From Acidobacteriota bacterium (GTDB taxonomy: Bacteria > Acidobacteriota > Terriglobia > Terriglobales > Acidobacteriaceae): DNA of 64,000 nucleotides. Below are positions 12,541 through 22,628 of the stretch, in pieces. Positions within the stretch are counted from its first letter, which is position 1; every line of letters begins with the position of its first letter. The DNA lies in NCBI GenBank assembly GCA_013289765.1, contig JABCZI010000008.1, positions 124,001 to 188,000 on the forward strand, written 5' to 3'. The notes beneath the pieces are model-generated. The model was not told the origin of the DNA. It did no database searches and was given only the letters and a program-made list of their open reading frames with translations. Made by a program: the position numbers and the translations under genes.

Positions 12541-13023
12541 ATGAAACATCGAATTTTGCTGTCTCTCGGCTTGCTCCTGATTCTGGGTACGACAGTTCCA
12601 GCATCGGCGCATGTTACCGAGCACTGTACAGTTGGGTTCTTCAAGAACCATTCGCAGTTCCTTAACAGCGGCACATGCAGCAAAACTGTGTTTGATCCGA
12701 CAACGCTGGTCAGCGCGTTATTTCCAGATGTCGATTCGTGTGTCGGATCGTTAACGATTCTGGGGTTGCTCGAGAGCCCTACTTCGGTTTGCGGTTCGGG
12801 CAGCACATTTGCCGGCGCCGAAGTTATTCTTCTGCGGCAGGCCATTGCACGCCTGGGAAACGCCGCAAACTCCAGCCCACCATCCTGTGACGCGGTTTAC
12901 GGGACAATCAACAAAACGAACGCCACCATCGATGATGCAATTGCGACGGACAATCGAAATGAATTGACCGTCCTTGGCCAGTTCTTCGATTCTCTAAATC
13001 AAGGGGATTGCACTCTGCAGTAA
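12541..13023 (+). CDS. Secreted hypothetical protein
   Basis: Signal peptide MKHRILLSLGLLLILGTTVPASA; RBS aggagac upstream. Confidence 0.6.
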   Translation: MKHRILLSLGLLLILGTTVPASAHVTEHCTVGFFKNHSQFLNSGTCSKTVFDPTTLVSALFPDVDSCVGSLTILGLLESPTSVCGSGSTFAGAEVILLRQAIARLGNAANSSPPSCDAVYGTINKTNATIDDAIATDNRNELTVLGQFFDSLNQGDCTLQ

Positions 13024-13039
13024 CCAGAACTCACAAGGT

Positions 13040-13076
13040 CTGTGGTAGCAGGAACGCGCAACGCTTGCTACCACAG
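13040..13076 (+). terminator. Stem-loop terminator candidate
   Basis: ctgtggtagca...tgctaccacag perfect 11-bp stem followed by cttt. Confidence 0.55.
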
Positions 13077-13258
13077 CTTTGCTTTCCTGCTAGTGCGCCC
13101 GATCTCACGCCATCCCTCAGTAGTTCACACTCCGAGTGTGCAAGACAGGTTCTGGGCAAAACTGAGGTTCGGAGACCTTCTTTTTTCGCAGCGTCAACTT
13201 TTTTCGCAACGTCAACGGCTTACGACCGCCTTTAGTTCCGCGACTTGAGCGTAGGGAG

Positions 13259-14536
13259 TCAACAGATGAGGTGGTCGCGGGAGATCTTCAAACCGTTCAA
13301 GTTACCAAGCGCGGTGACCGCGATGGATTCGGTTTTGAAGAATTCCTGCGCCAGGGTTTGCAGGTCCTCCGCGGTAACTGCTTCGATTTTTTCGATCAGT
13401 TCGTCGAGGTCTTGGAAGTGATCGAAGTACATTTCCTGCCGGGCCAGGTTTGACATGCGCGCGGTGCTCGATTCGAGCGAGAGCATTAGGCTGCCTTTAA
13501 GTTGATCTTTGGAGCGGCGCAGTTCTTCTTCCGGCACGCGCGTGTTTTTCAGGTCACGAAATTCGTTGACCACCGAGCGCACAACTTTCGCAGCTGACGC
13601 GAGCGAGGTGCCGGCGTAGACGGCCATGCATCCGGTATCGCGGTAGGGATTGAGGTCGCTGTAAATCGAATAGGCCAAACCCTGCCGCTCGCGGATATTC
13701 TGAAAGAGGCGGGAGCTCATGCCTCCTCCAAGCAGGGTGTTCAGAATGTAGCCGGCGTGGCGCTTTTCGTGCGCGATCGGGTAAGCGGGAACGCCGATAC
13801 AGAGCTGCACTTGCTCGAGAGCTTTTTTGTTGCGCAACACGATGCGGGGAACGATTTTCGGCTCAGCGGAGTGGAAGCCGTTCTTCGCGGGCTTCAGGTG
13901 TTCGAAGTGCTTCACGACGAGATCGACGAACTGGTCGTGGTCGAGATGTCCCGCAGCGGCTACGATAATATTGCCCGGGGCAAAGCGGTGCGAATAGGTG
14001 TCGAGGACGGCTTCGCGCTCGAATTTCTTGACCGTCTCTTTTGTACCCAGGATCGGCTTGCCGAGAGGATGATCTTTCCAGAAGTTCTGGGTGAAGATTT
14101 CGTGGACGAGGTAATCGGGATTGTCTTCGTCCATTTTAATTTCCTCGAGGATAACGCCGCGCTCGCGGGCGATGTCCTCAGGCGTGAACGTGGGATGCAG
14201 AACCAGGTCGGTGAGAATTTCAAGGGCGACGGGAACGTTTTCGTCGAGCACCTTGACGTTGAAGCAGATACATTCTTTGGAGGTGAAGGCGTCCATGTTG
14301 CCGCCGATGGAATCGACCTGGCGGGCGATCTCCTCGGCCGTGCGGTGCTTGGTGCCTTTGAAGACCATATGTTCGATAAAATGGGAGATGCCATTGGCTT
14401 GCGGCGTCTCGTCGCGCGAGCCGGTCTCAAGCCAGATGCCGATCGAGGCAGAGCGGATGTGCTCCATCTGCTCGGTGATTACGGTGAGGCCGTGGGGCAA
14501 GACCTGACGGCGAATATTGCGAACTTCTTTTACCAT
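13259..14536 (-). CDS. M16 family zinc metallopeptidase
   Basis: GISHFIEHMVFKGTKHRTAEEIA (HxxEH) and C-terminal GGGMSSRLFQNIRERQGLAYSIYS. Confidence 0.92.
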   Translation of the reverse strand: MVKEVRNIRRQVLPHGLTVITEQMEHIRSASIGIWLETGSRDETPQANGISHFIEHMVFKGTKHRTAEEIARQVDSIGGNMDAFTSKECICFNVKVLDENVPVALEILTDLVLHPTFTPEDIARERGVILEEIKMDEDNPDYLVHEIFTQNFWKDHPLGKPILGTKETVKKFEREAVLDTYSHRFAPGNIIVAAAGHLDHDQFVDLVVKHFEHLKPAKNGFHSAEPKIVPRIVLRNKKALEQVQLCIGVPAYPIAHEKRHAGYILNTLLGGGMSSRLFQNIRERQGLAYSIYSDLNPYRDTGCMAVYAGTSLASAAKVVRSVVNEFRDLKNTRVPEEELRRSKDQLKGSLMLSLESSTARMSNLARQEMYFDHFQDLDELIEKIEAVTAEDLQTLAQEFFKTESIAVTALGNLNGLKISRDHLIC

Positions 14537-14708
14537 GTAAGTGTTAGGTTTTCCTTGAGTCGAATCCCTGAGGCGGATTCCTCTATTTGATGCGGAATCT
14601 GGCCAGAGGACGTAACGTACTATTCTTACACATTCCAAGGGTTGCGGCAGCGCGGCAATTACCAATGTAGAATCATATAGTTACGTGGAATTCATTAATT
14701 ATTAAATT

Positions 14709-15956
14709 ATGGGTACTGAGATAGCAGTGACATTGCTAGGAATGGATGCGAGGGAACTCGCCGCTTTGGTAAGTGAGGCGGGTGAGTCCAGCTATCGTGC
14801 CAAGCAAATTATGGAGGCGGTGTACCGGCAGCGGGTGGAAACGCTCGAGGAGATTTCCACGCTTCCGCAGACCTTCCGCGAGTGGCTGGCGCAGGGTGGG
14901 GTGACGATTGGCGCGGCGAAGATTGAAAAGAAGTTTGTGTCGGTCGATGGGACGGTGCGGTATTTGATTGGGTTTGGCGATGGGCAGAGTGTGGAGACGG
15001 TATGGATGCCGGAGGGTGACGGCGGGGAGGCGGGGGATGGGAGTGAGGCTGGAGAGGAAGTTGCCTCCGACGCGGGCACCGAAGGCGCTGAAGCCCCCAA
15101 TCATGTTGGCCCCTTGTCGCAGCGCTTGAAGCGGTGCGCCACCCAAAATCCCGGGGGACAAAAACCTGGGCGTTCCACTATTTGCATTTCCAGCCAAGTG
15201 GGGTGTGCGGTCGATTGTCAATTCTGTTTGACCGCGCTGCTCGGCGTAAAGCGGAATCTGACTGCGGGGGAAATTGTGGGACAGGTTTGCGCGGTGATCA
15301 AGGATCAGGGTGTTTCTCCTCCGGAGGATCGCATCAATCTGGTGTTCATGGGCATGGGCGAGCCGTTTTTGAACTACGACAATTTTGTGAAGGCGTCGCG
15401 ATTGCTGGTTGAGGGAGTGGGCATCGCGGAGCGGCGGATGACGGTTTCGACGGCGGGGATCGTACCGCGGGTTCATGACTTCGGCAAAGAATCGATTCGG
15501 CCCAAGCTGGCAATTTCCTTGAACGCTTCGAACGATGTGTTGCGTACGCGGCTGATGCCGCTGAATAAGAAATGGAATCTGGAAATGCTGATGGCGTCGG
15601 CGCGAGAGTTTCCGCTGCGCACGCGAGAGTGGATCACGTTCGAATATGTGCTCCTTGGTGGAGTGAACGACGAACCAGAGAATGCCAGGGAAGTAGCTGA
15701 ATTGCTTCGAGGGCTGCGCTGCAAAGTGAATTTGATCGCCCTAAATCCGGGACCAGGAATTGATTTTGAGACTCCGAGTGCGGATCGGGTTGCGGCGTTT
15801 CAGAGCATTTTACGGGGTGCGGGAATTCCTGCGTTTGTAAGACGCCCGCGTGGCCGGGATATCTACGCGGCTTGCGGACAGCTCAAGCGAACGGTTGAGG
15901 TTGCCAGATCACCGGAACCCCAGTTGGAGCCGATTTCCCCGACGCCGGAGGGATGA
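14709..15956 (+). CDS. rlmN: 23S rRNA (adenine-C2)-methyltransferase RlmN with an internal insertion
   Basis: GCAVDCQFCLTALLGVKRNLTAGEIVGQV radical SAM motif; MGMGEPFLNYDN; LKLAISLNA-like. Confidence 0.92.
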   Translation: MGTEIAVTLLGMDARELAALVSEAGESSYRAKQIMEAVYRQRVETLEEISTLPQTFREWLAQGGVTIGAAKIEKKFVSVDGTVRYLIGFGDGQSVETVWMPEGDGGEAGDGSEAGEEVASDAGTEGAEAPNHVGPLSQRLKRCATQNPGGQKPGRSTICISSQVGCAVDCQFCLTALLGVKRNLTAGEIVGQVCAVIKDQGVSPPEDRINLVFMGMGEPFLNYDNFVKASRLLVEGVGIAERRMTVSTAGIVPRVHDFGKESIRPKLAISLNASNDVLRTRLMPLNKKWNLEMLMASAREFPLRTREWITFEYVLLGGVNDEPENAREVAELLRGLRCKVNLIALNPGPGIDFETPSADRVAAFQSILRGAGIPAFVRRPRGRDIYAACGQLKRTVEVARSPEPQLEPISPTPEG

Positions 15957-17646
15957 CCGGAATCTCGACCCGGATGCTGATTCCCGCATCCTGAGCCTGC
16001 TGCCAGAGAAGTTTGCCTTGGTGTTGCCGCAGGATGCCCTGACACGCGCTCAAGCCAAGGCCGGAGAGGCTTTCCGAAGAGTCGCTCGTCTGCTCGACGT
16101 ATTCGACGAAAGTTCCGGAAACGTTGGTATCGCAGATATTGATGATGGCAATTCCGTCTTTATGGTCTACGGAAATAATAAGGGTTCGCCTGTCGTGCTC
16201 ATCGAGCACGTGGAGCGCGTCGTTAATAATCTGTACGCAGACCTGCAGCAGTTGATTGGAATCTCCGCGGACCAGCAACACCTCGTGCGGAAATTCAGCG
16301 CGCACGTCGATATGGAGCGATTGCCATTGAGGCTGCAAAACCTTGATGGCGGTCCGCAGCAAGGTATTCAGATCCACAGGCGCCATGGTGGCCGGAGATG
16401 GTTTGGCGAAGCTCAGGAGACTGGCCACCAGAGACCTGGTTCGCCGCACATGTTGTCCGACTTTTCCCGCCAGATCGCTCTGCTCGGGGGTGAGAGAAGT
16501 GCTCATCAAGAGATCGGAATAGCCGAGCATGGCCGTGATGGGATTGTTCAATTCGTGAGCGGCGCCACCGAGAAGGTGTCCAATCGAGGCCATTTTTTCC
16601 GACTCGGTGATCTGCGCCTGCAGACGTTTAAGATTGCCAATAGATTCACGCGAGTGACTGAGCAGGCGAACAAATTCGCGATCGAGCAGGCGCTGGCGCA
16701 CGAAAACCATAACGCCCATGAGAAGTGCAGCCCCCAGGGTCAAGACCACGCGAAACCAACGGATGCGCGGGGGAATTGACTCGTCCAACAACGCCCATGC
16801 AGCAAAAAGAGGAACTGAAAAGGCGGCGATCATTCCCACCCTCGCCAGCCTTACCCCGTGCGACGTGGATGTGGTGCGAATTCCGGCTTGGGGTTCGAGG
16901 TCCCGCGTTCTAAGACCGATAACAGTAATCCACGCCATGGAAATGGCGAGCGGAATGTCGTAAAGACTGCCACTGTAATAGGAATGCCGGTCCAGGGCCC
17001 AATTTGCGACGTAAGAGCTGGCCGCGTAAATAAGGCTCGCGCCGAACAGGCTGGCGTAGAGAGTTTTCCAGCGCCCTTTGCTGCCGATCCAGGACACCAA
17101 CAACGTGCCGAGAAACGCCAGCTTCTCGATAAGATAAAGCGAATTCAGATTACTGTTATAAGCCTCCACGTTGGCCATAACATATTGCCAAGGGATTACG
17201 ATAAGGATATAAAGATATCCCCACCAAATCATCATGAGGGCAAAATCGAGCCGGCGCAGCTTGGCGGCATACTCGTCTTGGGGAGCATGAGGGCGCAGAG
17301 CGAGAGCGGCCATCAGGGGCACAATGTGTAAGAAGATAACGATGTCGGCCGCCCACAGATCCGGGACATCGGTGCGCAGCCAGACTTCGTAGTAAGTCCA
17401 ATACAGCTGATAAGTGAACCAGAATGTGATGCCGGTTGCTATCAGGGTCCAGAATAAACGCAAGCGTCCGCGGGTAAGAGCTACGTGAGGAACCAGCGAC
17501 ATGGTTCCGGAAAAAAGAAGAAGACACTGGATAATATCGCTGAGCGCCTTGAGACGGAAAGACTCCGGCAGAATGAGCGAAGCCAGGATCAGAATGGCCA
17601 GGCAGATTGCGACGGCCGCGATCCAGATTTTGGCGTAGGGGCGCAA
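15883..17646 (-). CDS. Membrane sensor histidine kinase
   Basis: 7TM-like N-terminus; GAAHELNNPITAMLGYSDLL H-box; degenerate HATPase C-terminus; converges on and overlaps rlmN by 74 bp. Confidence 0.8.
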   Translation of the reverse strand: MRPYAKIWIAAVAICLAILILASLILPESFRLKALSDIIQCLLLFSGTMSLVPHVALTRGRLRLFWTLIATGITFWFTYQLYWTYYEVWLRTDVPDLWAADIVIFLHIVPLMAALALRPHAPQDEYAAKLRRLDFALMMIWWGYLYILIVIPWQYVMANVEAYNSNLNSLYLIEKLAFLGTLLVSWIGSKGRWKTLYASLFGASLIYAASSYVANWALDRHSYYSGSLYDIPLAISMAWITVIGLRTRDLEPQAGIRTTSTSHGVRLARVGMIAAFSVPLFAAWALLDESIPPRIRWFRVVLTLGAALLMGVMVFVRQRLLDREFVRLLSHSRESIGNLKRLQAQITESEKMASIGHLLGGAAHELNNPITAMLGYSDLLMSTSLTPEQSDLAGKVGQHVRRTRSLVASLLSFAKPSPATMAPVDLNTLLRTAIKVLQPQWQSLHIDVRAEFPHEVLLVRGDSNQLLQVCVQIINDALHVLDEHDRRTLIISVDHKDGIAIINICDTNVSGTFVEYVEQTSDSSESLSGLGLSACQGILRQHQGKLLWQQAQDAGISIRVEIPVIPPASGKSAPTGVPVIWQPQPFA

Positions 17647-17842
17647 AAATTAAAATCCTCGGTGCCATTCTAGACTGCTCAAAGCAGGGGGTTTGGTTAC
17701 GGAAGTAACCCTCCAGAACAGGTAAGGCGGAGACTCGTGGAAGGGAGCAATGACTTGGAAGCCACGCCTGCATAAAGTTTTGCTTGCTACCAATCTTTCT
17801 TATCAATAGTATGCGAGGCACTCCCTCTACTCTGAATCAAAT

Positions 17843-19687
17843 GTGCTTCCAGCGGGAAGTGGAATAGATTTGCACGCTGACACTAATCATCGTTTTTTCG
17901 GACGGCCGCAGGCCCCAACCGACCCAAGTGAGATTCGCCGAATCGAGCGCTGGCTGGCGACGGCGCGCGTATTTCTGGCGGTTTCGGCTCTGGCGGCAAT
18001 CTATATGGATCCGACGCAGTTGGGACACGCGCCTGTGGCCTACGGTCTGCTAGGAATTTATCTGATCCATGGCGTGATGGTGATCACGCTGTTGCGGCGA
18101 AGAAAGCAATCGACCCTGGCGTTTCGCCTGCTCGTGCACGGAGCGGATATTGTGTGGCCCGCATTTATCTCCGTGTTTGCGGAAGGGCCTCGGAGTCCAT
18201 TTTTTCTGTTCTTCTTTTTTGTGCTGGCGGCTGCCGCCTATCGGTGGGGACTCTGGGAGACGTTGAGCACAGCGGCGGCCGAAGTGGTTCTGCTCTGGAT
18301 TGAAAGCTTCGTTCTGCTTCATCTGTGGTCGACACAGGGTAAGAGACTGCCTTGGCATGCTTTATCAGGGTTGCAGATCAATGTGACAGAGTTCGAGCCG
18401 AAGCGGCTCTTCATGCTTTCCATTTACCTGTTGGTGATGGGGTTGCTGTTGGGTTACCTGGCGGAACAGCAGAGACACTTGCGGGCGGAGAAGGCCGTCG
18501 TGACGGGCATGCTGGCCAAGGTACGCGTGGAAGCGGGACTCACCGGAACTCTGCAACGGATATGCAAACAGATTCTCGATATGTATGGAGCAAGCCGACT
18601 GCTCATCGCTTCGCAGGAGGTCAACAGTCACAGAACATTCCTTGGCGAACTGCGCAGCGACGATGGCGCACTTTCCGATTTCACCTGGCTTAGTTCAGGT
18701 CCGCGGGACGCGAACAGATATCTGGAGGATTTTCCGGGAGAGGTGTGCTATGCGGCTCACAATGGAAATCGCTGGACTTTAACCGCATTAGACCGCGAGG
18801 GCAACCAAGTACCATCTGCCTCCACCGATCCACTGGCACGATTGCAGGAGCGGCAATCCTTCCAGTCGATGATGGCAATTTCGTTTGTATTCGGCAGCGA
18901 ATGGCGAGGGCGGGTATTCGTCTTCAACCCTTCCTGGCGAGGGGAGACCCAAGAAGAGCTTCGTTTTTTGCTGGATCTATTTCGTCAGGTAGGGCCCGCG
19001 GTATACAACGTCTACTTGCTGCATCGACTGAGGCGGCGGGCTGGTGCGGCGGAGCGTGCCCGAGTTGCAAGAGAGCTACACGATGGCGCCGTCCAGTCGC
19101 TGATCGCGGTTGAGATGCAAGTCGACGTGCTTCGCCGTCAGGCGGAGAGCTCGCCCGAGGTAGTAGGCGGGGAACTGGACCGGATCCAGGGTTTGCTGCG
19201 CGAGGAAGTCCTGAAGCTTCGGGAGTTGATGCAGCAGATGAAATCGATCGATGTGGATGCTCGACGATTCCTCAATGTGGTGCGCGACGCAGTGGAACGC
19301 TTCGAGCGAGAGACGGGAATCTCTGCGCGTTTCGTAACCGACGTCGAGAAACTGGAGATGCCCGACAAGGTTTGCAGGGAATTTTTGCGGATTGTGCAGG
19401 AAGGGCTGGTGAACGTGCGCAAGCACAGCACCGCGCGCCATGCGCTGGTGAGGTTAAGCTCGAGTTCCAGCGAGTGGTGCCTGACCCTCGAAGATGACGG
19501 CAAAGGCTTCCCGTTTTCCGGGCGCATGAGCCACGATGAACTAGAGCAGATCGGTAAGGGCCCGACGATCATCAAGGAACGCGTCCGTTTGATAGAGGGT
19601 GGACTCACTGTAGAATCAAATCCCGGTTTAGGAACGCGGCTTGAAATCAGGGTACCAAAGGATGGAGAAAGTTCCGATGAACTTTAA
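17843..19687 (+). CDS. NarL-type sensor histidine kinase (HisKA_3)
   Basis: ARVARELHDGAVQSLIAVEMQVDVLRR and LTLEDDGKGF HATPase. Confidence 0.88.
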   Translation: MLPAGSGIDLHADTNHRFFGRPQAPTDPSEIRRIERWLATARVFLAVSALAAIYMDPTQLGHAPVAYGLLGIYLIHGVMVITLLRRRKQSTLAFRLLVHGADIVWPAFISVFAEGPRSPFFLFFFFVLAAAAYRWGLWETLSTAAAEVVLLWIESFVLLHLWSTQGKRLPWHALSGLQINVTEFEPKRLFMLSIYLLVMGLLLGYLAEQQRHLRAEKAVVTGMLAKVRVEAGLTGTLQRICKQILDMYGASRLLIASQEVNSHRTFLGELRSDDGALSDFTWLSSGPRDANRYLEDFPGEVCYAAHNGNRWTLTALDREGNQVPSASTDPLARLQERQSFQSMMAISFVFGSEWRGRVFVFNPSWRGETQEELRFLLDLFRQVGPAVYNVYLLHRLRRRAGAAERARVARELHDGAVQSLIAVEMQVDVLRRQAESSPEVVGGELDRIQGLLREEVLKLRELMQQMKSIDVDARRFLNVVRDAVERFERETGISARFVTDVEKLEMPDKVCREFLRIVQEGLVNVRKHSTARHALVRLSSSSSEWCLTLEDDGKGFPFSGRMSHDELEQIGKGPTIIKERVRLIEGGLTVESNPGLGTRLEIRVPKDGESSDEL

Positions 19688-20366
19688 GAAGGCACAACCA
19701 GTTCGTATCGTGATTGCCGATGACCATCCAATTTTTCGGGATGGGTTGCGAAGGCTGCTGGAAGCGGAGCCGGATTTGAAAGTGTTGGGGGAAGCCTCGG
19801 ACGGTGCCGAAGCCGTGAAGTTGGCGCGGCAGTTGAAGCCCGATATTCTTTTGCTGGATTTGGCCATGCCTAAGCATCCCGGGCTTGAGGCTTTGCGGGA
19901 CCTGAGCGCCGGGGCGTGTTCAAGTCCGGTACGCGTGATCCTGCTGACCGCGGCAGCGGAGAAGAGTCAGATTGTTGAGGCGCTGCAACTGGGCGCGCGC
20001 GGCGTCGTGCTAAAAGACTCTGCTACACAATTGCTTTTGAAAGCCATCCACACCGTGATGTCAGGTGAATACTGGGTTGGACGGGAGAGTGTTTCGAATC
20101 TGGTGCAGTATTTACGTACCTTGGTTCAGTCCTCGAGCGACGAAGCGCGGCAGAAGAAATTTGGCTTAACCCCGCGGGAGTTGGAAATTGTTGCCGCAGT
20201 AGTGGCGGGATACTCGAACAAAGAGATTGCCGAATACTTCAAAATCAGCGAAGACACGGTCAAGCACCACCTGAGCAATATCTTCGATAAGCTGGGAGTC
20301 TCGACCCGGCTGGAGCTGGCGCTTTTTGCAGTGAACCAATCGCTTCCCTTGAAAAGCATTGGTTAG
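19677..20366 (+). CDS. NarL/FixJ-family response regulator
   Basis: IVIADDHPIFRDGLRRLLEAEPDLKVLGEASDG; C-terminal LuxR HTH LTPRELEIVAAVVAGYSNKEIAEYFKISEDTVKHHLSNIFDKLGV. Confidence 0.92.
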   Translation: MNFKKAQPVRIVIADDHPIFRDGLRRLLEAEPDLKVLGEASDGAEAVKLARQLKPDILLLDLAMPKHPGLEALRDLSAGACSSPVRVILLTAAAEKSQIVEALQLGARGVVLKDSATQLLLKAIHTVMSGEYWVGRESVSNLVQYLRTLVQSSSDEARQKKFGLTPRELEIVAAVVAGYSNKEIAEYFKISEDTVKHHLSNIFDKLGVSTRLELALFAVNQSLPLKSIG

Positions 20367-20541
20367 AACAACTTAGAGAACCCTTGAGCAAGGGTTGCGT
20401 TATGGCACTTACGGGCTATTGGCGGGGTTTGCTGTTGCACCTATCATTTACGTACGACCAGCCTCGGGGACAAAAAAAAGATCCGGTCACCAATATATCT
20501 GGGGTATGTACCCAGTTTGGGGCAGAGGGGCGTGTTTTAAG

Positions 20542-20730
20542 ATGAATTCTAAGGAGACGGAGCCCGTGGCTAAAATCATACAGAATCTTTGGACCGATGA
20601 GAGTGGGCAGGATATCGCTGAATACGCGGTGATGCTGGCGGTGATCCTGGTAATCGTAGTCGGGACGGTTCGGCTGATTGGATCGAACGCTAACAATGTG
20701 TTCTCCAACGTGGGCAGCTCAATCAAGTAG
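20542..20730 (+). CDS. Flp-family type IVb pilin
   Basis: WTDESGQDIAEYAVMLAVILVIVVGTVRLIG. Confidence 0.8.
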   Translation: MNSKETEPVAKIIQNLWTDESGQDIAEYAVMLAVILVIVVGTVRLIGSNANNVFSNVGSSIK

Positions 20731-20759
20731 AGGTTAATCGCGACAACTCACGCTGAAGC

Positions 20760-20789
20760 AAAAGGGCGCACCCAAAGGTGCGCCCTTTT
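20760..20789 (+). terminator. Rho-independent terminator
   Basis: aaagggcgcac ccaaag gtgcgcccttttggc. Confidence 0.8.
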
Positions 20790-20880
20790 GGCTTGGCCAT
20801 TACTTGTGCGACTAAAATTCAACACCTTGACGTGTTAAAGATTCGGGTTGCATCTCGGATGTGCCGCAGTAAAACTTGCA

Positions 20881-22608
20881 TTACTTCGGACCCGGCGAGG
20901 TAAGCTCCACCTTCTCGTTGCCTGGAACGGAAAGCCTGGTCAGGTAAGGGAAAAAAGGCGTAATTTCGAAGGGCATTTTCTCCCGAGCGGAAGTCAGCGC
21001 GACCGGCTTTGCCTTCGAGAGTTCCACTTGATCCGTCCAGGGATCAAGTTTGATTCGTCCGCCAAGCGGAAGAGCGGCAATCTGGTCGGCGCGTTTCGGG
21101 TCCATCGGCGGAGCAGAGGCCAGCAGTTCCGACATCCGGATGCCTTTGTGTTCGGCCAAGCCATTCCCTAGATGGGGACGAATTAAGTTTGGCAGCGCCG
21201 GAGCTCGATCATGGAGGGCTGTCAGAAACAGTCCCGCACTGCCCAGCTTGTCTTTATACGGAGAATTTTTCAGCAGCTCTACAGCCTTGGTATCCGCTGC
21301 TTCTTCGTCGCTGGGGCGACGTTTGAAGTCCAGGCGCTGGAAGGAATTTTCATCGGGAAAGAACATTCGGTCATTAAAGGCGAGCTTCGTATCGAGCTTG
21401 TGACCGAGCACAATGTGACTCAGTTCATGGGCCATGATCATGGCGAGGGAAGCCTCATCGGGCAGGACATCGAGGAGGCCACGGCTGATAACAATGGTGT
21501 GTCCGATGGTGAACGATTCCAGCGGAGAAGTAAGCAGGACCCGGCAGCGAATGTCGGACTGCAAGTCGATATTATTAGTTACCAGTAAATTGTTAACTAC
21601 CGTCTGCAGGACCTTGTCTACCTCTCCGGGAGGCGCTAGAAGGCCGATCTTCTGCATCCGCTCGACGGCGTTATCTTCCGCCTGACGTTCCCACAGGCGT
21701 TCGGCGACGACCGGGGTGGCATCGGCTGCAACCTCGCTCTGATCTTTTACCGACTGCGGAGAATCTACGAGAATCTGTGTAAATTCCGAATTCTTGTTAA
21801 GGGCCTTCAAGTCGTATCCCCAAAGCCGGGTCTGCGCCCGGAAGTGCAGGCTCTTTGCAAGGCCGTACTTAAAGTCAGATTCCTCGCTATAGATGTAGGC
21901 GGGCACCCACATGCCAGAGCGAAGATTCAATCGCCAGGTGTCGAAGTGCAGGTAAAAGTCAGTGCCCGCCCGCGCAGAGTAAGTGCCATTGAAACGGACG
22001 ATATTGTAGTCCTGATCCTCTACCCAGATGCGGCCGATGAAGCGTCCGGGCGAAGCATCCTTTTTCGGCTCGACGTCGATCACCAGACAGCGCACTTCAC
22101 CCAAGAATTCCCGTCGGACGAAATTAAAGTTGTAGGAGCGTTTTTGGAAATCCGGATCGAGGACCACCATCTGGGCGAAGCCGAGCGGAAGGAAATGCAT
22201 GGCATAAAGACCGGTAAGCCGATTGACCATGCGACGGCTGAACCCGGGCTGGCCTATGAAAGACGTGTCCTCGGGACCGTCGGTCATATCGAGACGCCCG
22301 AGGAAATAGTTATCTTTCGCAATCGAATCGTTTCCGCTGCGATCGGTCTTAAGATTCTGCAGATAAGTTTCGACCAGGGGATGCAAATGGCGCATTTGTG
22401 CGATGAAGAAATGCTCACGCTGCACGACACGGTCGATCACATCGTTGAACGAGGTTGGAGCGGGGGAGAAGGATCCTCCGGCTTGCTGAGCAGGCGCGGC
22501 TTCGATCAATACGGCCTGCGAGCCTGTCGCGGAAACTTGTGAAAGGGCAGGCAATGCCGAAACCAAAAGCAGAATTAACGAAACTGAAGCCACCTGAAAA
22601 ATACGCAT
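20881..22608 (-). CDS. M48-family metalloprotease
   Basis: SLAMIMAHELSHIVLGHKLDTK (HExxH), signal peptide. Confidence 0.85.
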   Translation of the reverse strand: MRIFQVASVSLILLLVSALPALSQVSATGSQAVLIEAAPAQQAGGSFSPAPTSFNDVIDRVVQREHFFIAQMRHLHPLVETYLQNLKTDRSGNDSIAKDNYFLGRLDMTDGPEDTSFIGQPGFSRRMVNRLTGLYAMHFLPLGFAQMVVLDPDFQKRSYNFNFVRREFLGEVRCLVIDVEPKKDASPGRFIGRIWVEDQDYNIVRFNGTYSARAGTDFYLHFDTWRLNLRSGMWVPAYIYSEESDFKYGLAKSLHFRAQTRLWGYDLKALNKNSEFTQILVDSPQSVKDQSEVAADATPVVAERLWERQAEDNAVERMQKIGLLAPPGEVDKVLQTVVNNLLVTNNIDLQSDIRCRVLLTSPLESFTIGHTIVISRGLLDVLPDEASLAMIMAHELSHIVLGHKLDTKLAFNDRMFFPDENSFQRLDFKRRPSDEEAADTKAVELLKNSPYKDKLGSAGLFLTALHDRAPALPNLIRPHLGNGLAEHKGIRMSELLASAPPMDPKRADQIAALPLGGRIKLDPWTDQVELSKAKPVALTSAREKMPFEITPFFPYLTRLSVPGNEKVELTSPGPK

Positions 22609-22628
22609 AGAACCCTTCTGGGAACGAA

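Noticed and set aside
13757-14590. 277-aa plus-strand ORF antisense to the M16 peptidase
   Set aside because: Antisense shadow; the minus strand encodes a clear HxxEH M16 peptidase.
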